A DNA stretch of 64,000 nucleotides. Origin: RPRB01 sp035501615. Its GTDB lineage: Bacteria; Myxococcota; Myxococcia; Myxococcales; Myxococcaceae. The notes under the pieces were generated by a model, which was not told where the DNA came from, ran no database searches, and saw only the letters and a list, made by a program, of their open reading frames with translations. The DNA lies in NCBI GenBank assembly GCA_035501615.1, contig DATJVY010000078.1:1-64000 (forward strand), in the 5' to 3' direction. Every line of letters starts with the position of its first letter. The stretch's first letter is position 1. This document shows, piece by piece, positions 6,800 to 15,743 of this stretch. The position numbers were made by a program, and so were the translations under genes.

Positions 6800-8002
6800 T
6801 CAGAGCTCGGCTCCTTTTGCAGGTGCCGGGAGGGAGGGACCGACCGGTTCAGCCCTGGGGAGGAGGTGCCGGGGAAGGAAGAACGCATTGGCGATGAGGG
6901 TGGGGGCGACGGCGCTCATGATCACTGTCGCCACCAGGTGCGAGTACTGGGCCTGGTCGATGATGCCGTGGTTGAGGCCGAAGAGCGCCGAGATGCTTCC
7001 GAAGGTCAGGCCAGTGGACATGAGCAGCGTGGTGTAGCGCGCCTCGATCCTCGGGTAGCCCACTGCCTTGGTGGCGGGAAACACCCCCACGATCTTGGTC
7101 ACCATCTTCGCCAGGAAGAGGACCACGAACACCATCGGTGCCGCGAGCAACGCGGGGACCGAGACGAACGAGCCGGCGCGGATGAAGTAGAAGGGCGTCA
7201 GCAGCCCGAAGGTGAGCGTCCGGAGGCGCGCCACGAGGACGTGGTCCTTTCCGACCGTTCCGGCCAGCACCATCCCCACCACGTAGGCCGGAAGCACGGC
7301 CTCGCTCTCCGCCCAGGTGGCGAGCGCCCCCAGTCCGAAGAGCAGAAGCAATAGGTACTTCGCCTCGAGCTCCGAGGGTCGGCCGCCGTACTTGCGGAAG
7401 AACCTTGGCGTCAGCCAGGGGAGCACCGAGAACACGGCGATCACGACCAGGACGAAGACCCCGGTGCGGAGGCCGAAGGGTGCGAAGATCAGCCCCAGGG
7501 CAATGACCGTACCCAGGTCGTTCACGAAGCACGCGGCGAGCACCGCCTTGCCGAACACCGTCTTGTTGAGGCCGAGCTCGAGCATCACCGCGTAGACCAC
7601 CGCCACCGAGGTCGTGGAGAGGGCGACGCCCGCGAGCCAGCTCGGGCGCCATGCCCAGCCGAGGACCCAATGGGCGATGAACGTGCACCCCAGGAACGGT
7701 GCCGCGAACCCGACGACGCCGATGACCGTGGCCTCCCTCCACCGCGCCCGGAAGACGACCGGGTCGAGCTCGGCGCCGGCAAGGAAGGTGAGGACGATCG
7801 CGCCCGTTCCCGACAGGAACTTGATCCAGCCCTGATCGGTCCCCAGGACCGAGCCCCCGATGATTGCCCCGATGACAAGCTGCGCGACGGTCCCCACCAC
7901 GATCTCCGAGAGCGCGGTGGCCACCCGGAACCAGATGGAGAGCAGGGTGGCCAGCAGCGCCAGCCCGAGCCAGAGCGCGGCGAGCGTCCAGACCTGGGTC
8001 AT
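6800..8002 (-). CDS. CPA2-family cation:proton antiporter
   Basis: This protein of about 400 residues has 11 to 13 hydrophobic segments covering almost its whole length, the Na_H_Exchanger fold. The mid-protein segment contains ACFVNDLGTV. The Asn-Asp pair occupies the position of the ion-binding ND/DD pair in CPA antiporters, and ND usually means electroneutral exchange. There is no C-terminal TrkA-N regulatory domain, unlike full KefB/KefC. I chose the ATG at 8002 because GGAGG lies eight bases upstream; an in-frame GTG at 8020 exists. It lies 27 nt upstream of the DUF190-CBS gene, so the antiporter, sensor and Usp probably form one operon. Confidence 0.88.
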   Translation of the reverse strand: MTQVWTLAALWLGLALLATLLSIWFRVATALSEIVVGTVAQLVIGAIIGGSVLGTDQGWIKFLSGTGAIVLTFLAGAELDPVVFRARWREATVIGVVGFAAPFLGCTFIAHWVLGWAWRPSWLAGVALSTTSVAVVYAVMLELGLNKTVFGKAVLAACFVNDLGTVIALGLIFAPFGLRTGVFVLVVIAVFSVLPWLTPRFFRKYGGRPSELEAKYLLLLLFGLGALATWAESEAVLPAYVVGMVLAGTVGKDHVLVARLRTLTFGLLTPFYFIRAGSFVSVPALLAAPMVFVVLFLAKMVTKIVGVFPATKAVGYPRIEARYTTLLMSTGLTFGSISALFGLNHGIIDQAQYSHLVATVIMSAVAPTLIANAFFLPRHLLPRAEPVGPSLPAPAKGAEL

Positions 8003-8417
8003 CGACCCGTCCTCCGGCACGGAGGGACCGGCCGCGCATCACACGCGCGGGCCTCGGGACTCGGGTCGGGTCTCGCCATGAACGCCTCCTGTGACTCTGG
8101 CGGGAGCGGCACCGCTGGCCGTCCCGCGAAACACAGGAGTCATTGGTCGCCCGGACCTCCGGGCGGCGGTTCATGGCGGACTCCACCGCCAGCGCTGCTG
8201 GCGTCGAAGGTATCGAGTCCGGGGCCAGGAGAACAACCTCGTCCGGTTCACCGATCGTGAAGTCAACGTGCGCCCGTCATCCCGCGCCTCGAGGAAGCTC
8301 AGGACGTCTTCGCCCCACACCGACGAGGCCGTCGAGCAGAATCCCCACTCCTTCGGCGTGGAGTCCGCGCGGGTGAGCCGGGGCGCCGCGACGGGGAGCC
8401 TCATGGCCCAGCGCACG
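8003..8417. other. Intergenic region with a doubtful small ORF
   Basis: About 415 nt between two minus-strand operons. A minus-strand frame from ATG 8404 to 8171 would encode 77 residues, including WGEDVLSFLEARDDG. It has no ribosome-binding site and its codon use becomes atypical towards the end, so I do not call it. No terminator or promoter is evident. Confidence 0.4.
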
Positions 8418-9170
8418 CTACCGGGTCTGGCGACCGAAGTAGTCGTGCACCACGTGTGACATCTGCTCGTCGGGTCGCGCAATCGAGGAGCGGATGCCCG
8501 AGTTGCGGCGGGTCCGCCCGGCCACCGCCTTGAAGACCGGCCCCGAGCGATCCTCGTCGCACTGCAGGCAGTCGTTCAGGTGGCCCTCGGGCGTCGTCGA
8601 CGGCTCACCGGACATCCAGCTCCGCATGCAGACGCCGAAGCACTCCCGGCGGGTGTTCTCGACGTTGAAGAGCCAGATGCGCGCGCAGTCGGCGGTGAAG
8701 CCAATCGCCTCGAGACAGGAGAGGGTGTTCGGAGCCGTGGACATGCCGCAGCGGCGTACCGGGGCCGTCAGATCGGGGCGCTCGAGATAGACGGCGAGGT
8801 CCTGCAGCGTCGAGCACGCGCCGCAGACGCCGGTGTGCGTGACGCGGTAGCCCGTCGTCTCCGCCTCGGCCTCGCTCGAGAACGTTCCCAGCCGGTAGTG
8901 CACCCGGTCCGGCTCGAGGCGCACGCCGCACACCGAGCCTGGCGGCGGGGGCGGGGGCCTCCGGCCGGCCCACGAGGCGTAGGGGTCGTCGCCCACCGCG
9001 ATGGGATTCAGCGGCACGGTGGCCCGGAGCGCGCCGAGCAGCGCCGGGTCGGGAGGCGATGGAGGAGGTGGCGGCGTCGAGGCGCAGGCCGCCAAGAGGA
9101 GCACCGCCGTCAGCCCGACCCACGCCGCGCCCGAGCATGCGCGACGCTCGGGGCCAGGGCGCCCTCCCAT
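8418..9170 (-). CDS. Cys-rich lipoprotein
   Basis: This 250-residue protein has a lipoprotein signal ending LLLAAC (Cys29), followed by a Pro-rich linker. The rest has about a dozen cysteines, several in CxxC or CxxxC spacing (CGAC, CLQC, CFGVC), suggesting disulfide cross-linking outside the cytoplasm or metal binding. No catalytic family recognised. The ATG overlaps the stop of the upstream beta-barrel gene (TGATG), so the two are translationally coupled and the proteins probably act together in the outer membrane. Confidence 0.75.
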   Translation of the reverse strand: MGGRPGPERRACSGAAWVGLTAVLLLAACASTPPPPPSPPDPALLGALRATVPLNPIAVGDDPYASWAGRRPPPPPPGSVCGVRLEPDRVHYRLGTFSSEAEAETTGYRVTHTGVCGACSTLQDLAVYLERPDLTAPVRRCGMSTAPNTLSCLEAIGFTADCARIWLFNVENTRRECFGVCMRSWMSGEPSTTPEGHLNDCLQCDEDRSGPVFKAVAGRTRRNSGIRSSIARPDEQMSHVVHDYFGRQTR

Positions 9171-10546
9171 CAGAAGGCCTCGCCGGCACCGAAGTAGATA
9201 CCGGCGGAGTCCTGTCCAAAGGCGAAGTCGAGCGTGACGTTGTTGCGGGCCTCGCGGTTCATCATGAAGCGGAGGCCGAACCCGCCCGCCGGCCGGATGC
9301 GTGCGAAGAGGCCCTCGCCGGGAGCGCTGTAGCCCGGAACGGCATAGGCCGGGCTGGAGAAGGTGGAGGCGTTGGCGAAGAGCGTCCCGCCGAGGAATCC
9401 ATCGTGGGTGATGCGAAAGCGCCACTCCACCTCGGCGTAGACCTCCGCCGTGCCACGGAAGCGCCCCTGGACGTACCCGCGACCGGTCCGCCCAGCGAAG
9501 TCCCACCCGATCGACGGCAGGGCGAGGTAGGGCAGCTCGCCCGAGGTCACCCCCTGGGCGAGGACCCAGACGGCGATCACGTTCCGCGGCACGTCGGCGC
9601 TCAGGCTGAAGTACGTCCGCGCCTCGCCGTAGAGGAGCGAGGCCGTCTTCGTGCTCCCCAGCCAGGTCGGGTAGAGGCGGAGCGAGGCGTTCAGGTACAG
9701 GCCGCGGTAGGCGCTGATGGTCGAGTCCCGGCTGTCGAACACCGCCTCCACCCCCAGCCCCGAGGTGTTGTACGCCCCGGTTGGGAACCCGAACGCCTTG
9801 CTGTACGCGGTGTGGGCGGTGAGGACCGGAGGGTCCGCTTCCGGCGCGTAGCGGAGATCGTGGATGGCGAAGTAGCGGTCGAAGCGGTAGCTCGCGCCGG
9901 CATAGAACGGCCCGGACACGCGCTTGAGCACCGTCTGGTGGAAGCGCACCAGATCGAAGTCCATCGGCTGCTCGCCGGCGAGGGTGCTGGTGTTCCCGTA
10001 GCCTCCGACGCTGACCCCGGTGTCGCCGGCCTCGGTGCTCGAGCCGAGGCCGTAGGTCGACTGGTTGGTGATGAGGAGCCGGTAGTCGCCCTGGAGTTGC
10101 CAGGAGTTTCCCTCCAGCATCGCCACGTTGCGCGACTGGGCGATGAACTGGTTCTTGGTGGTGAAGAACGCGACGAGCCCGAGGCTGGAGATGGTGGTGG
10201 TCTCCGGGTCGCCCAGGTAGATGCCGGCCAGGGTGGTGATACCGAGCACGAACCCGTTCTGAGGCGTGTAGCCGAAGGCGGGGATGATCGAGGGGTAGAG
10301 CTTGTAGGGCTCGAGGATGCCCCGGCTCCTCTTGAGCCCGATCATCTCCAGGAGGTCCCTGCCATCGATGTAGCGCTCGCACTGGCCGTCGAGGCAGACG
10401 TTGCCCACCCCGAGCCGGAGCGCGCAGTCGACGCTGGCCGCGCACTCGGCCGGTGCCGGAGCCGCGGGTGGAGAGTCCTGGGCGGTGGCGGGAAGTGCTG
10501 CGACAGCGAGCACCAGGGCCACGAGGCGTGGAGCGCGGGGCGCCAT
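9170..10546 (-). CDS. BamA/TamA-like outer-membrane beta-barrel protein
   Basis: This 458-residue protein has a signal peptide (to about residue 22) and a short four-Cys module (CAASVDCALRL, CLDGQC). The remainder alternates short amphipathic strands and ends in Phe (IYFGAGEAF), as outer-membrane barrels do. Segments such as YTPQNGFVLGI, VSVGGYGNTSTLAGEQPMD and GGFGLRFMM resemble the Omp85 surface-antigen barrel (PF01103). No full POTRA domains are visible, so it is probably not BamA itself. It is second in a three-gene operon: 9 nt after the upstream OMP gene and overlapping the lipoprotein gene. A protein-translocation or surface-assembly role is inferred. Confidence 0.78.
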   Translation of the reverse strand: MAPRAPRLVALVLAVAALPATAQDSPPAAPAPAECAASVDCALRLGVGNVCLDGQCERYIDGRDLLEMIGLKRSRGILEPYKLYPSIIPAFGYTPQNGFVLGITTLAGIYLGDPETTTISSLGLVAFFTTKNQFIAQSRNVAMLEGNSWQLQGDYRLLITNQSTYGLGSSTEAGDTGVSVGGYGNTSTLAGEQPMDFDLVRFHQTVLKRVSGPFYAGASYRFDRYFAIHDLRYAPEADPPVLTAHTAYSKAFGFPTGAYNTSGLGVEAVFDSRDSTISAYRGLYLNASLRLYPTWLGSTKTASLLYGEARTYFSLSADVPRNVIAVWVLAQGVTSGELPYLALPSIGWDFAGRTGRGYVQGRFRGTAEVYAEVEWRFRITHDGFLGGTLFANASTFSSPAYAVPGYSAPGEGLFARIRPAGGFGLRFMMNREARNNVTLDFAFGQDSAGIYFGAGEAF

Positions 10547-10555
10547 CGCCGGGCC

Positions 10556-11578
10556 TCAGATGTCGAAGCGGTACTCGGTGCCGACCAGCACCGAGGTGCG
10601 GCTGCCGAGGAACCCGACCTCGACCCGGAAGTACCAGTTGCGATCCAGGGCGTACTGCACGCCGGCGAGCATGTTCCAGACGTCCTTGGGCTCCTTGTTC
10701 AGCGCGTACTGGACCGAGGCTGCGGGGTCGGTCCCGTTCCTCCAGTCCTGAAGCTTGCCGGCGAAGTCCATGCAGGCCTGGGCGCGCGGGTCGTTGGGCC
10801 GGTACTCGGCGCACTTCGCGTTGATCGCATCGATGGCCGCCTGCGACGGCGGAGGGATGACGTCGGCGAGCTTGACCGAGCCGTGGGTCTCCAGGCCGAT
10901 CACCTGGCCGCTCGTGCCGAGCCAGAAGGAGAACGACTGCCCGGGCTTGCCGAAGCGGTAGTTGTACCCGAGGCGAAAGGACAGGAGGTTCGAGCCCATG
11001 AGGTCGGAGATCCGGTCCACGTCCGCGACCGAGCCGTTGAAGTCCGCCACGACGAAGAAGCCCTTGTAGCCGAACTGCGCGGTCGCCCCGAGCGACACCA
11101 CGAACGCCCCGCTCGAGGCCTTGGTGGTGAAGGTCGTCGGCGAGACGATGTTCACCTCGGTGACCGAGTTCCCGCTCGAGACGACGGTGTAGAAGCTGAG
11201 GAACGGGAAGAGCATGAAGCTCGGCCGGATCGTGAGCGCGTTGGCGTGGGCGGTCGAATCGCCGAACTGGATGAAGCTCGCGTCGTGCAGCGGGCCGTTG
11301 TTCACCCCGAGCTGCAGGTCGGAGATGAGGATCGACGACTTCTGGTAGTAGTAGTTGACCATCACCCCGAGGGCTGGCGGGAGCTCGAAGCCGGCCTTCC
11401 TCACCTTGTCGCCCCAGAGGGGGAACAGGGGCGCGTCGTCCTTCGCCGGCGCGACGGCCTCCGGCGGAAGCGGCTGGACATACGGGGAGGTGGGCGGCCC
11501 CTGGGAGCCGGCGGCGGGGGAGGGCTCTTGCTGGCCGGCCGACAGCAGGGTCCAGACCAGCAGGGTCGCGGTGTGCAT
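10556..11578 (-). CDS. Predicted outer-membrane beta-barrel protein
   Basis: This 340-residue protein has a signal peptide and a Pro-rich N-terminal linker. Amphipathic beta-strand stretches follow (GVMVNYYYQ, FRLGYNYRFG, FYTVVSSG), and it ends VLVGTEYRFDI, typical of a barrel whose last strand is near the C-terminus. Two cysteines (CAEYRPNDPRAQAC) bracket a loop near residue 240. No specific porin family recognised. GGAGG precedes the ATG. It is the first gene of a tight operon with a BamA-like barrel and a Cys-rich lipoprotein, suggesting an envelope assembly with unknown cargo. Confidence 0.7.
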   Translation of the reverse strand: MHTATLLVWTLLSAGQQEPSPAAGSQGPPTSPYVQPLPPEAVAPAKDDAPLFPLWGDKVRKAGFELPPALGVMVNYYYQKSSILISDLQLGVNNGPLHDASFIQFGDSTAHANALTIRPSFMLFPFLSFYTVVSSGNSVTEVNIVSPTTFTTKASSGAFVVSLGATAQFGYKGFFVVADFNGSVADVDRISDLMGSNLLSFRLGYNYRFGKPGQSFSFWLGTSGQVIGLETHGSVKLADVIPPPSQAAIDAINAKCAEYRPNDPRAQACMDFAGKLQDWRNGTDPAASVQYALNKEPKDVWNMLAGVQYALDRNWYFRVEVGFLGSRTSVLVGTEYRFDI

Positions 11579-11602
11579 CGGATCCTCCGGGCGTCGGGGA
11601 GG

Positions 11603-11848
11603 CTACCGGTCGGAGGGGCCCGCCGAAGTGAGACCTTGGTCCAACCGCCTCACCCGGCCAGGTGTGGCGGGCTGCTCCGCCAGATGCGCCGGCCGCACCT
11701 CGACGTAGCTCGACAGGTCGAGAAGGATCTCGAGCATCGAGCAGGTGAGGGTGGCGACCTCGTGACCTTCCCTCTGGGGCCACCCCCTGTGTCGCCTTGA
11801 ACTCGCGCGCGTCCAGCGGGCGTGGACACGATGGCCACGGGCGGTCAT
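11603..11848 (-). CDS. Small hypothetical protein
   Basis: This possible 81-residue gene has a strong GGAGGAGG ribosome-binding site nine bases before its ATG. The N-terminal third is Arg/His-rich. Residues 31-60 (VATLTCSMLEILLDLSSYVEV) would fold as a helix or strand pair. It lies 43 nt downstream of the FAD oxidoreductase stop on the same strand. No family recognised. The Shine-Dalgarno sequence is the main support. Confidence 0.45.
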   Translation of the reverse strand: MTARGHRVHARWTRASSRRHRGWPQREGHEVATLTCSMLEILLDLSSYVEVRPAHLAEQPATPGRVRRLDQGLTSAGPSDR

Positions 11849-11891
11849 GCCGGTTCTCCTCCTCCCGGACAGCCGGGGGAGGATACCGGGC

Positions 11892-13376
11892 TCAGGCACG
11901 TCCGATGGAGGAAGTCCACGGCGCCGCGAAGTGCACGCCCAGCTCGGTGCACAGCGTCTGGACCGCCTGGCGGCCGCTGAGGATCGACGTGGGAACGCTG
12001 CCCCCGGCCTCGACCCACTGTCCGGCGAGGAAGAACCGGTGGAGGTTGGGCAGGGTCTTCCGCGACGGGCCGAGGAACATCTCGCCGGTGGGCATCCAGC
12101 CCTCGTAAGCACCGCGCCAGGAGCGAGCGCTGGTCCAGAACGTCAGCGGAGTCGCCACGTCGACCATGCGCACGGCGCCGGCCACCGCGGGAATCTGCCT
12201 GGCGATTTGGGACAGGGCGATCTCGCCCGCGGCGTCCTTCTCGGTTGAGTACCGCGCGCCTCGCGTGGCCCACCAATCGTAGCTCGAGCCGAGCATGGCC
12301 TGGACCACGGTGTGTCCCGCCGGCGCGAAGCAGGTGTCGTCGTTGCAGATCCGGAGCCGAAGGGTGTCGTTCACCATGTCGCCGATCTCGAACGGATCCA
12401 CCCGGTCGATCACCAGCAGCGACGGAAGATCGGACAGCGGCTGAGCGACCCCGAAGCTGGCCATGACCATCGGCGGAACGGTGCGCCCGTGCGCGATCCG
12501 GCTGCGCATCTCCTCGGTGGCGTAGCGGCCCCCCAGCAGCCGCAGCACCGTCTCCGGCATGCTGGAGGTGGAGATCACCGCGTCGGCGAGCAGGAAGCTC
12601 CCGTCCGACAGGCGGACCCCCCGGGCCTCGTGGCCATCGACCAGCACCTCGTCCACGGTCGCGTGCAGGCGGGCCTCGCCTCCCAGGCGCTGGTAGCTCC
12701 CGACCAGTGCGTCCCGGAAGGCGGTGGTACCGCCGATCGGCCGGGACAGATGGCCCCGCTCGAGGTAGCCGAGCACCAGGAGCATGAACAGCGTCGGGAG
12801 CTCGGGCGCGAGCAGCGTGGTGAGGATGCGCCGGAGCGGCTCCGAGCGGAGGTGTTCGCGGACGTAGAGCCCGAGCGGCTTCCGGAAGTGCAGGATGGTC
12901 CCCACTTCCTCGCGCAGCTGCCAGACCTCGGTGAGGTGCTCCCAGAGGCTGCGCTGCAGATCGAGAGGCTGCTGCAGCTCGGCCACCCCGCGAGCGCCGG
13001 CGACGAAGCGGCCGATCTCCACCGAGTCCTCGGGAGCGATCGCCTTCAGATCCGCGGCGAGGGTGTCGAGGTCCCGCGTCACGTGCAGCGTCCGGCCGCT
13101 CCGGGCGTCGCGGTAGGCAGTCCATTCCTTCAGCACGTGCAGCTGGACGGGCGGGACGACGCCCAGCTCCTCGTAGAGCGGAGCGAAGGTGCCCCCGGTG
13201 AGCCACTGGATACAGCCGTCGATGGTGTAGGGGCCCCGGGGCCAGGCAGTGCACACCCCGCCGAGCGCGAGGTTGTGCTCGACGATCGTCGTCCGCAGGC
13301 CGGAGGCGCGTGCATAGCAGCCCGCCGAGAGGCCGGCGAGCCCGCCCCCGATGATCACCACGTGTCGTTCGGACAT
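11892..13376 (-). CDS. NAD(P)/FAD-dependent oxidoreductase, phytoene desaturase (CrtI) type
   Basis: This 494-residue protein begins with the dinucleotide-binding loop VVIIGGGLAGLSAGCYA followed by an acidic E33 (IVEHN). A C-terminal FAD-contacting segment reads FLAGQWVEAGGSVPTS, the arrangement of CrtI-like amine oxidase family enzymes. Relatives desaturate or isomerise carotenoids or saturate prenyl chains; the substrate cannot be told here. The ATG at 13376 has GGAGGAAG upstream, and the open frame beyond it has no start support. A flavodoxin-domain gene is divergent across about 180 nt. No carotenoid synthase genes are in the window. Confidence 0.85.
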   Translation of the reverse strand: MSERHVVIIGGGLAGLSAGCYARASGLRTTIVEHNLALGGVCTAWPRGPYTIDGCIQWLTGGTFAPLYEELGVVPPVQLHVLKEWTAYRDARSGRTLHVTRDLDTLAADLKAIAPEDSVEIGRFVAGARGVAELQQPLDLQRSLWEHLTEVWQLREEVGTILHFRKPLGLYVREHLRSEPLRRILTTLLAPELPTLFMLLVLGYLERGHLSRPIGGTTAFRDALVGSYQRLGGEARLHATVDEVLVDGHEARGVRLSDGSFLLADAVISTSSMPETVLRLLGGRYATEEMRSRIAHGRTVPPMVMASFGVAQPLSDLPSLLVIDRVDPFEIGDMVNDTLRLRICNDDTCFAPAGHTVVQAMLGSSYDWWATRGARYSTEKDAAGEIALSQIARQIPAVAGAVRMVDVATPLTFWTSARSWRGAYEGWMPTGEMFLGPSRKTLPNLHRFFLAGQWVEAGGSVPTSILSGRQAVQTLCTELGVHFAAPWTSSIGRA

Positions 13377-13558
13377 GGCTTCCTCCAGACGCAGCGCTGA
13401 ACTTGCTGCATCGGGCGTGCACTGACGCCGCCTCGGGCGAGCACGCTCCGGGCGCACCAGCTGCGTCCCGCGTCCGGGCCGACGCAGGCCTTGCGGCGGA
13501 GTGGAGGTGGCGGAGGCGCGCGCCCCTCGGGGTACGGAGGATGCAGCACCGGTGCCGC

Positions 13559-14200
13559 ATGAAACCGATCCTCGTCGTGTACGCCACCCGAGGCGGATAC
13601 ACCCGGCGGATCGCGGAGCGCATCGCCGACCGCATCCGCACCCTGCGGCACGAGGCGCAGATCCAGGACGCCCGGACCGAGGCCCTGCCGCCGCTGGACC
13701 GGTACTCGGCGGTCGTCCTCGCCGCGAGCCTGCACCTCGGCCAGCACGAGCAGGAGATGGTCCGCTTCGCCCGGAGCCGACGCGGCGAGCTCGCGGCGCT
13801 GCCCACGCTCTTCGTCTCGGTCAGCCTGACCGAGGCGGCCGCCGCCGACGTTCACCGTCCGGACGGCGAGCGGCTCGAGGCCCGACGCGCGGTCCGCAGG
13901 GCGCTGGACGACTTCGAGCGCGAGACCGGCTGGCGACCGGGGAAGTCGGTGCCTGTTGCCGGAGCGTTGACCGAGACCGCGTACGGTCCACTCCGCCGTT
14001 CTCTCCTGAGGCGGCTGGTGACGCGCGACGCTCCGGAGGAGCCGAGCCGGCAGGCGGCATTCACCGACTGGGCGGCGCTCGACGCGCTGGTGGACGCGCT
14101 CGTCGGCCGCGCGGTGGAGCTGAGCGCGACGGCACCGCCCGCGGCTCCGGCGCCGGCTCGGGTCCGCGGAACCATCGACGGAAGGCCCCCCGTCCCGTAG
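13559..14200 (+). CDS. Flavodoxin-domain protein, HemG-like
   Basis: This 213-residue protein starts with ILVVYATRGGYTRRIAERI, the phosphate-binding loop of flavodoxins. LAASLHLGQHE and FVSVSL follow at the second and third FMN loops. This matches the menaquinone-dependent protoporphyrinogen oxidase HemG/YpfJ-type flavodoxin family (Flavodoxin_5). The last 40 residues are an Ala/Pro-rich tail not usual for HemG. The start is uncertain: ATG 13559 fits the family start, while ATG 13541 is alternative. It is divergent from the CrtI-like gene. HemG activity in haem synthesis is possible; a general FMN electron carrier is equally possible. Confidence 0.75.
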   Translation: MKPILVVYATRGGYTRRIAERIADRIRTLRHEAQIQDARTEALPPLDRYSAVVLAASLHLGQHEQEMVRFARSRRGELAALPTLFVSVSLTEAAAADVHRPDGERLEARRAVRRALDDFERETGWRPGKSVPVAGALTETAYGPLRRSLLRRLVTRDAPEEPSRQAAFTDWAALDALVDALVGRAVELSATAPPAAPAPARVRGTIDGRPPVP

Positions 14201-14492
14201 TCGCGGGGTGGACTCTCCCCGACGAGCAGGCGAGGCGCGCAGCCTCGCGCGCGAATGTTTTCGTCGCAGCGTCGTGCGAGGGGCCGAGGCCTCATCGGCC
14301 GGACCGTGCGCTCGCGCTTCTTGAAGCCAGCGTGAAGCACGCCGCGCCGCGAGCTCCTTCCGAGATGAGGGGCGCGCACCAGTGCTCCAAGCTCGGACAG
14401 CGAGCCTTGAGTCCGCACAGCGGCGAGGTTCACAGGGCGCCTCCTGGGCCGGATGGGCCGGCTCGATCGGGGAGTCGACAGGGAGGTGCCCC

Positions 14493-15743
14493 ATGAACGT
14501 CGTACACAGGTCGAGAATCCTCGCGCTCGCGCTGATGGTCACGGCGGCCGGGTGCGGCAGCGGCAGCGTGGGCCCGCTGCCAGCAGAGCCCGAGGCCGAT
14601 CAGGACTTCGCCTCGGCGACCAGCAGCTTTCACGCGTCGCTGCAGGCGAGGTTCGGGGATCCGCTCCCGGGCCTGAGAGCGTCGGAGCTCCAGCGCTTCG
14701 ACGCCGGAGTGGAGGAGTTCACGTCGGACGAGACGCCCGACGAGGGACTGGGTCCGGTCTTCAACGACACGGCCTGCAGCCGGTGCCACGCGAATCCGGC
14801 GGTCGGCGGAGGCAACGACACCATCGAGACCCGGTTCGGCCGGGTGACCCCGGACGGGGGGTTCGATCCTCTCACCCAGCTGGGCGGGCCGCTCATCCAG
14901 GTCCACGGCATCGGCCAGGCGGGGAACTGCGACTTCGTCGGAGAGACGGTCCCCGCCGAGGCCAACGCCGTCTCCGGTCGGCGGACGACGCCGCTGTTCG
15001 GGCTCGGGCTGGTGGACGCCGTTCCGGAGAGCACCTTCGGGTACGTCGCGCGGATCGAGCAGATCATCTGGCCCGCCGAGGCCGGCCGGGTGGCCACGGT
15101 GCACGACATCGCCCGGAACCGCGACGCGGTGGGACGCTTCGGGTGGAAGGATCAGGTCCCGACGCTCCATCAGTTCGCCGGCGACGCGTACCTGAACGAG
15201 ATGGGCATCACCAGCCCCGAGTTCCCGGACGAGAACTGCCCCGGCGGCGACTGCAGCCTGCTCTCCTGCAACCCCATGCCGGGCCTGAACGACGACGGCT
15301 CGGGCATCGTCGCCTTCACCGACTTCATGACCATGCTCGCTCCACCGCCCCGGAGGTCGTTCACTCTCCAGACCGCCAGGGGGAGAGGCGTGTTCTCGGC
15401 GGTGGGGTGCAGCCACTGCCACTGGGACACCTTCCGCACGGCCGACTCGCCGGTGGCGAGCCTGGACCACGTGACCTTCCATCCCTACTCGGACTTCCTC
15501 CTCCACGACATGGGGAGCCTCGGGGACGGGATCCAGACCGGCGACGCGCTCGGCGGAGAGTTCCGCACCGCTCCGCTGTGGGGACTCTCGGTCCTCACCA
15601 AGTTCCTGCACGATGGTCGGGCGGCGACGGTGAAGGACGCCATCCTCGCCCACGACGGTCAGGGCCGGAAGGCGCGCGACCGCTTCGCCGGGGCGTCCCC
15701 GGACGATCAGGCGGCGCTCCTCGCCTTCGTGTCCTCGCTCTGA
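14493..15743 (+). CDS. Diheme oxidoreductase lipoprotein (DUF1111 / CxxCH cytochrome)
   Basis: This 416-residue protein is exported as a lipoprotein (VTAAGC, Cys21). It has two c-type haem motifs, CSRCH starting at residue 95 and CSHCH starting at residue 306. The flanks GLGPVFNDTACSRCH and RTAPLWGLSV with FLHDGRAATV are typical of the di-haem oxidoreductase (DHOR/DUF1111) family related to MauG and bacterial peroxidases. It would act in the periplasm in electron transfer or peroxide-type chemistry. GGGAGG precedes the ATG. There is no obvious partner gene next to it; the aldolase gene downstream converges. Confidence 0.87.
   Translation: MNVVHRSRILALALMVTAAGCGSGSVGPLPAEPEADQDFASATSSFHASLQARFGDPLPGLRASELQRFDAGVEEFTSDETPDEGLGPVFNDTACSRCHANPAVGGGNDTIETRFGRVTPDGGFDPLTQLGGPLIQVHGIGQAGNCDFVGETVPAEANAVSGRRTTPLFGLGLVDAVPESTFGYVARIEQIIWPAEAGRVATVHDIARNRDAVGRFGWKDQVPTLHQFAGDAYLNEMGITSPEFPDENCPGGDCSLLSCNPMPGLNDDGSGIVAFTDFMTMLAPPPRRSFTLQTARGRGVFSAVGCSHCHWDTFRTADSPVASLDHVTFHPYSDFLLHDMGSLGDGIQTGDALGGEFRTAPLWGLSVLTKFLHDGRAATVKDAILAHDGQGRKARDRFAGASPDDQAALLAFVSSL

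Noticed and set aside
8171..8404. Possible 77-residue minus-strand gene
   Set aside because: No ribosome-binding site, no family, codon bias lost over the last third.
9170..10546. Calling the Omp85-like barrel BamA
   Set aside because: The N-terminus is too short for five POTRA domains and the gene is not beside skp/lpxD-type neighbours.
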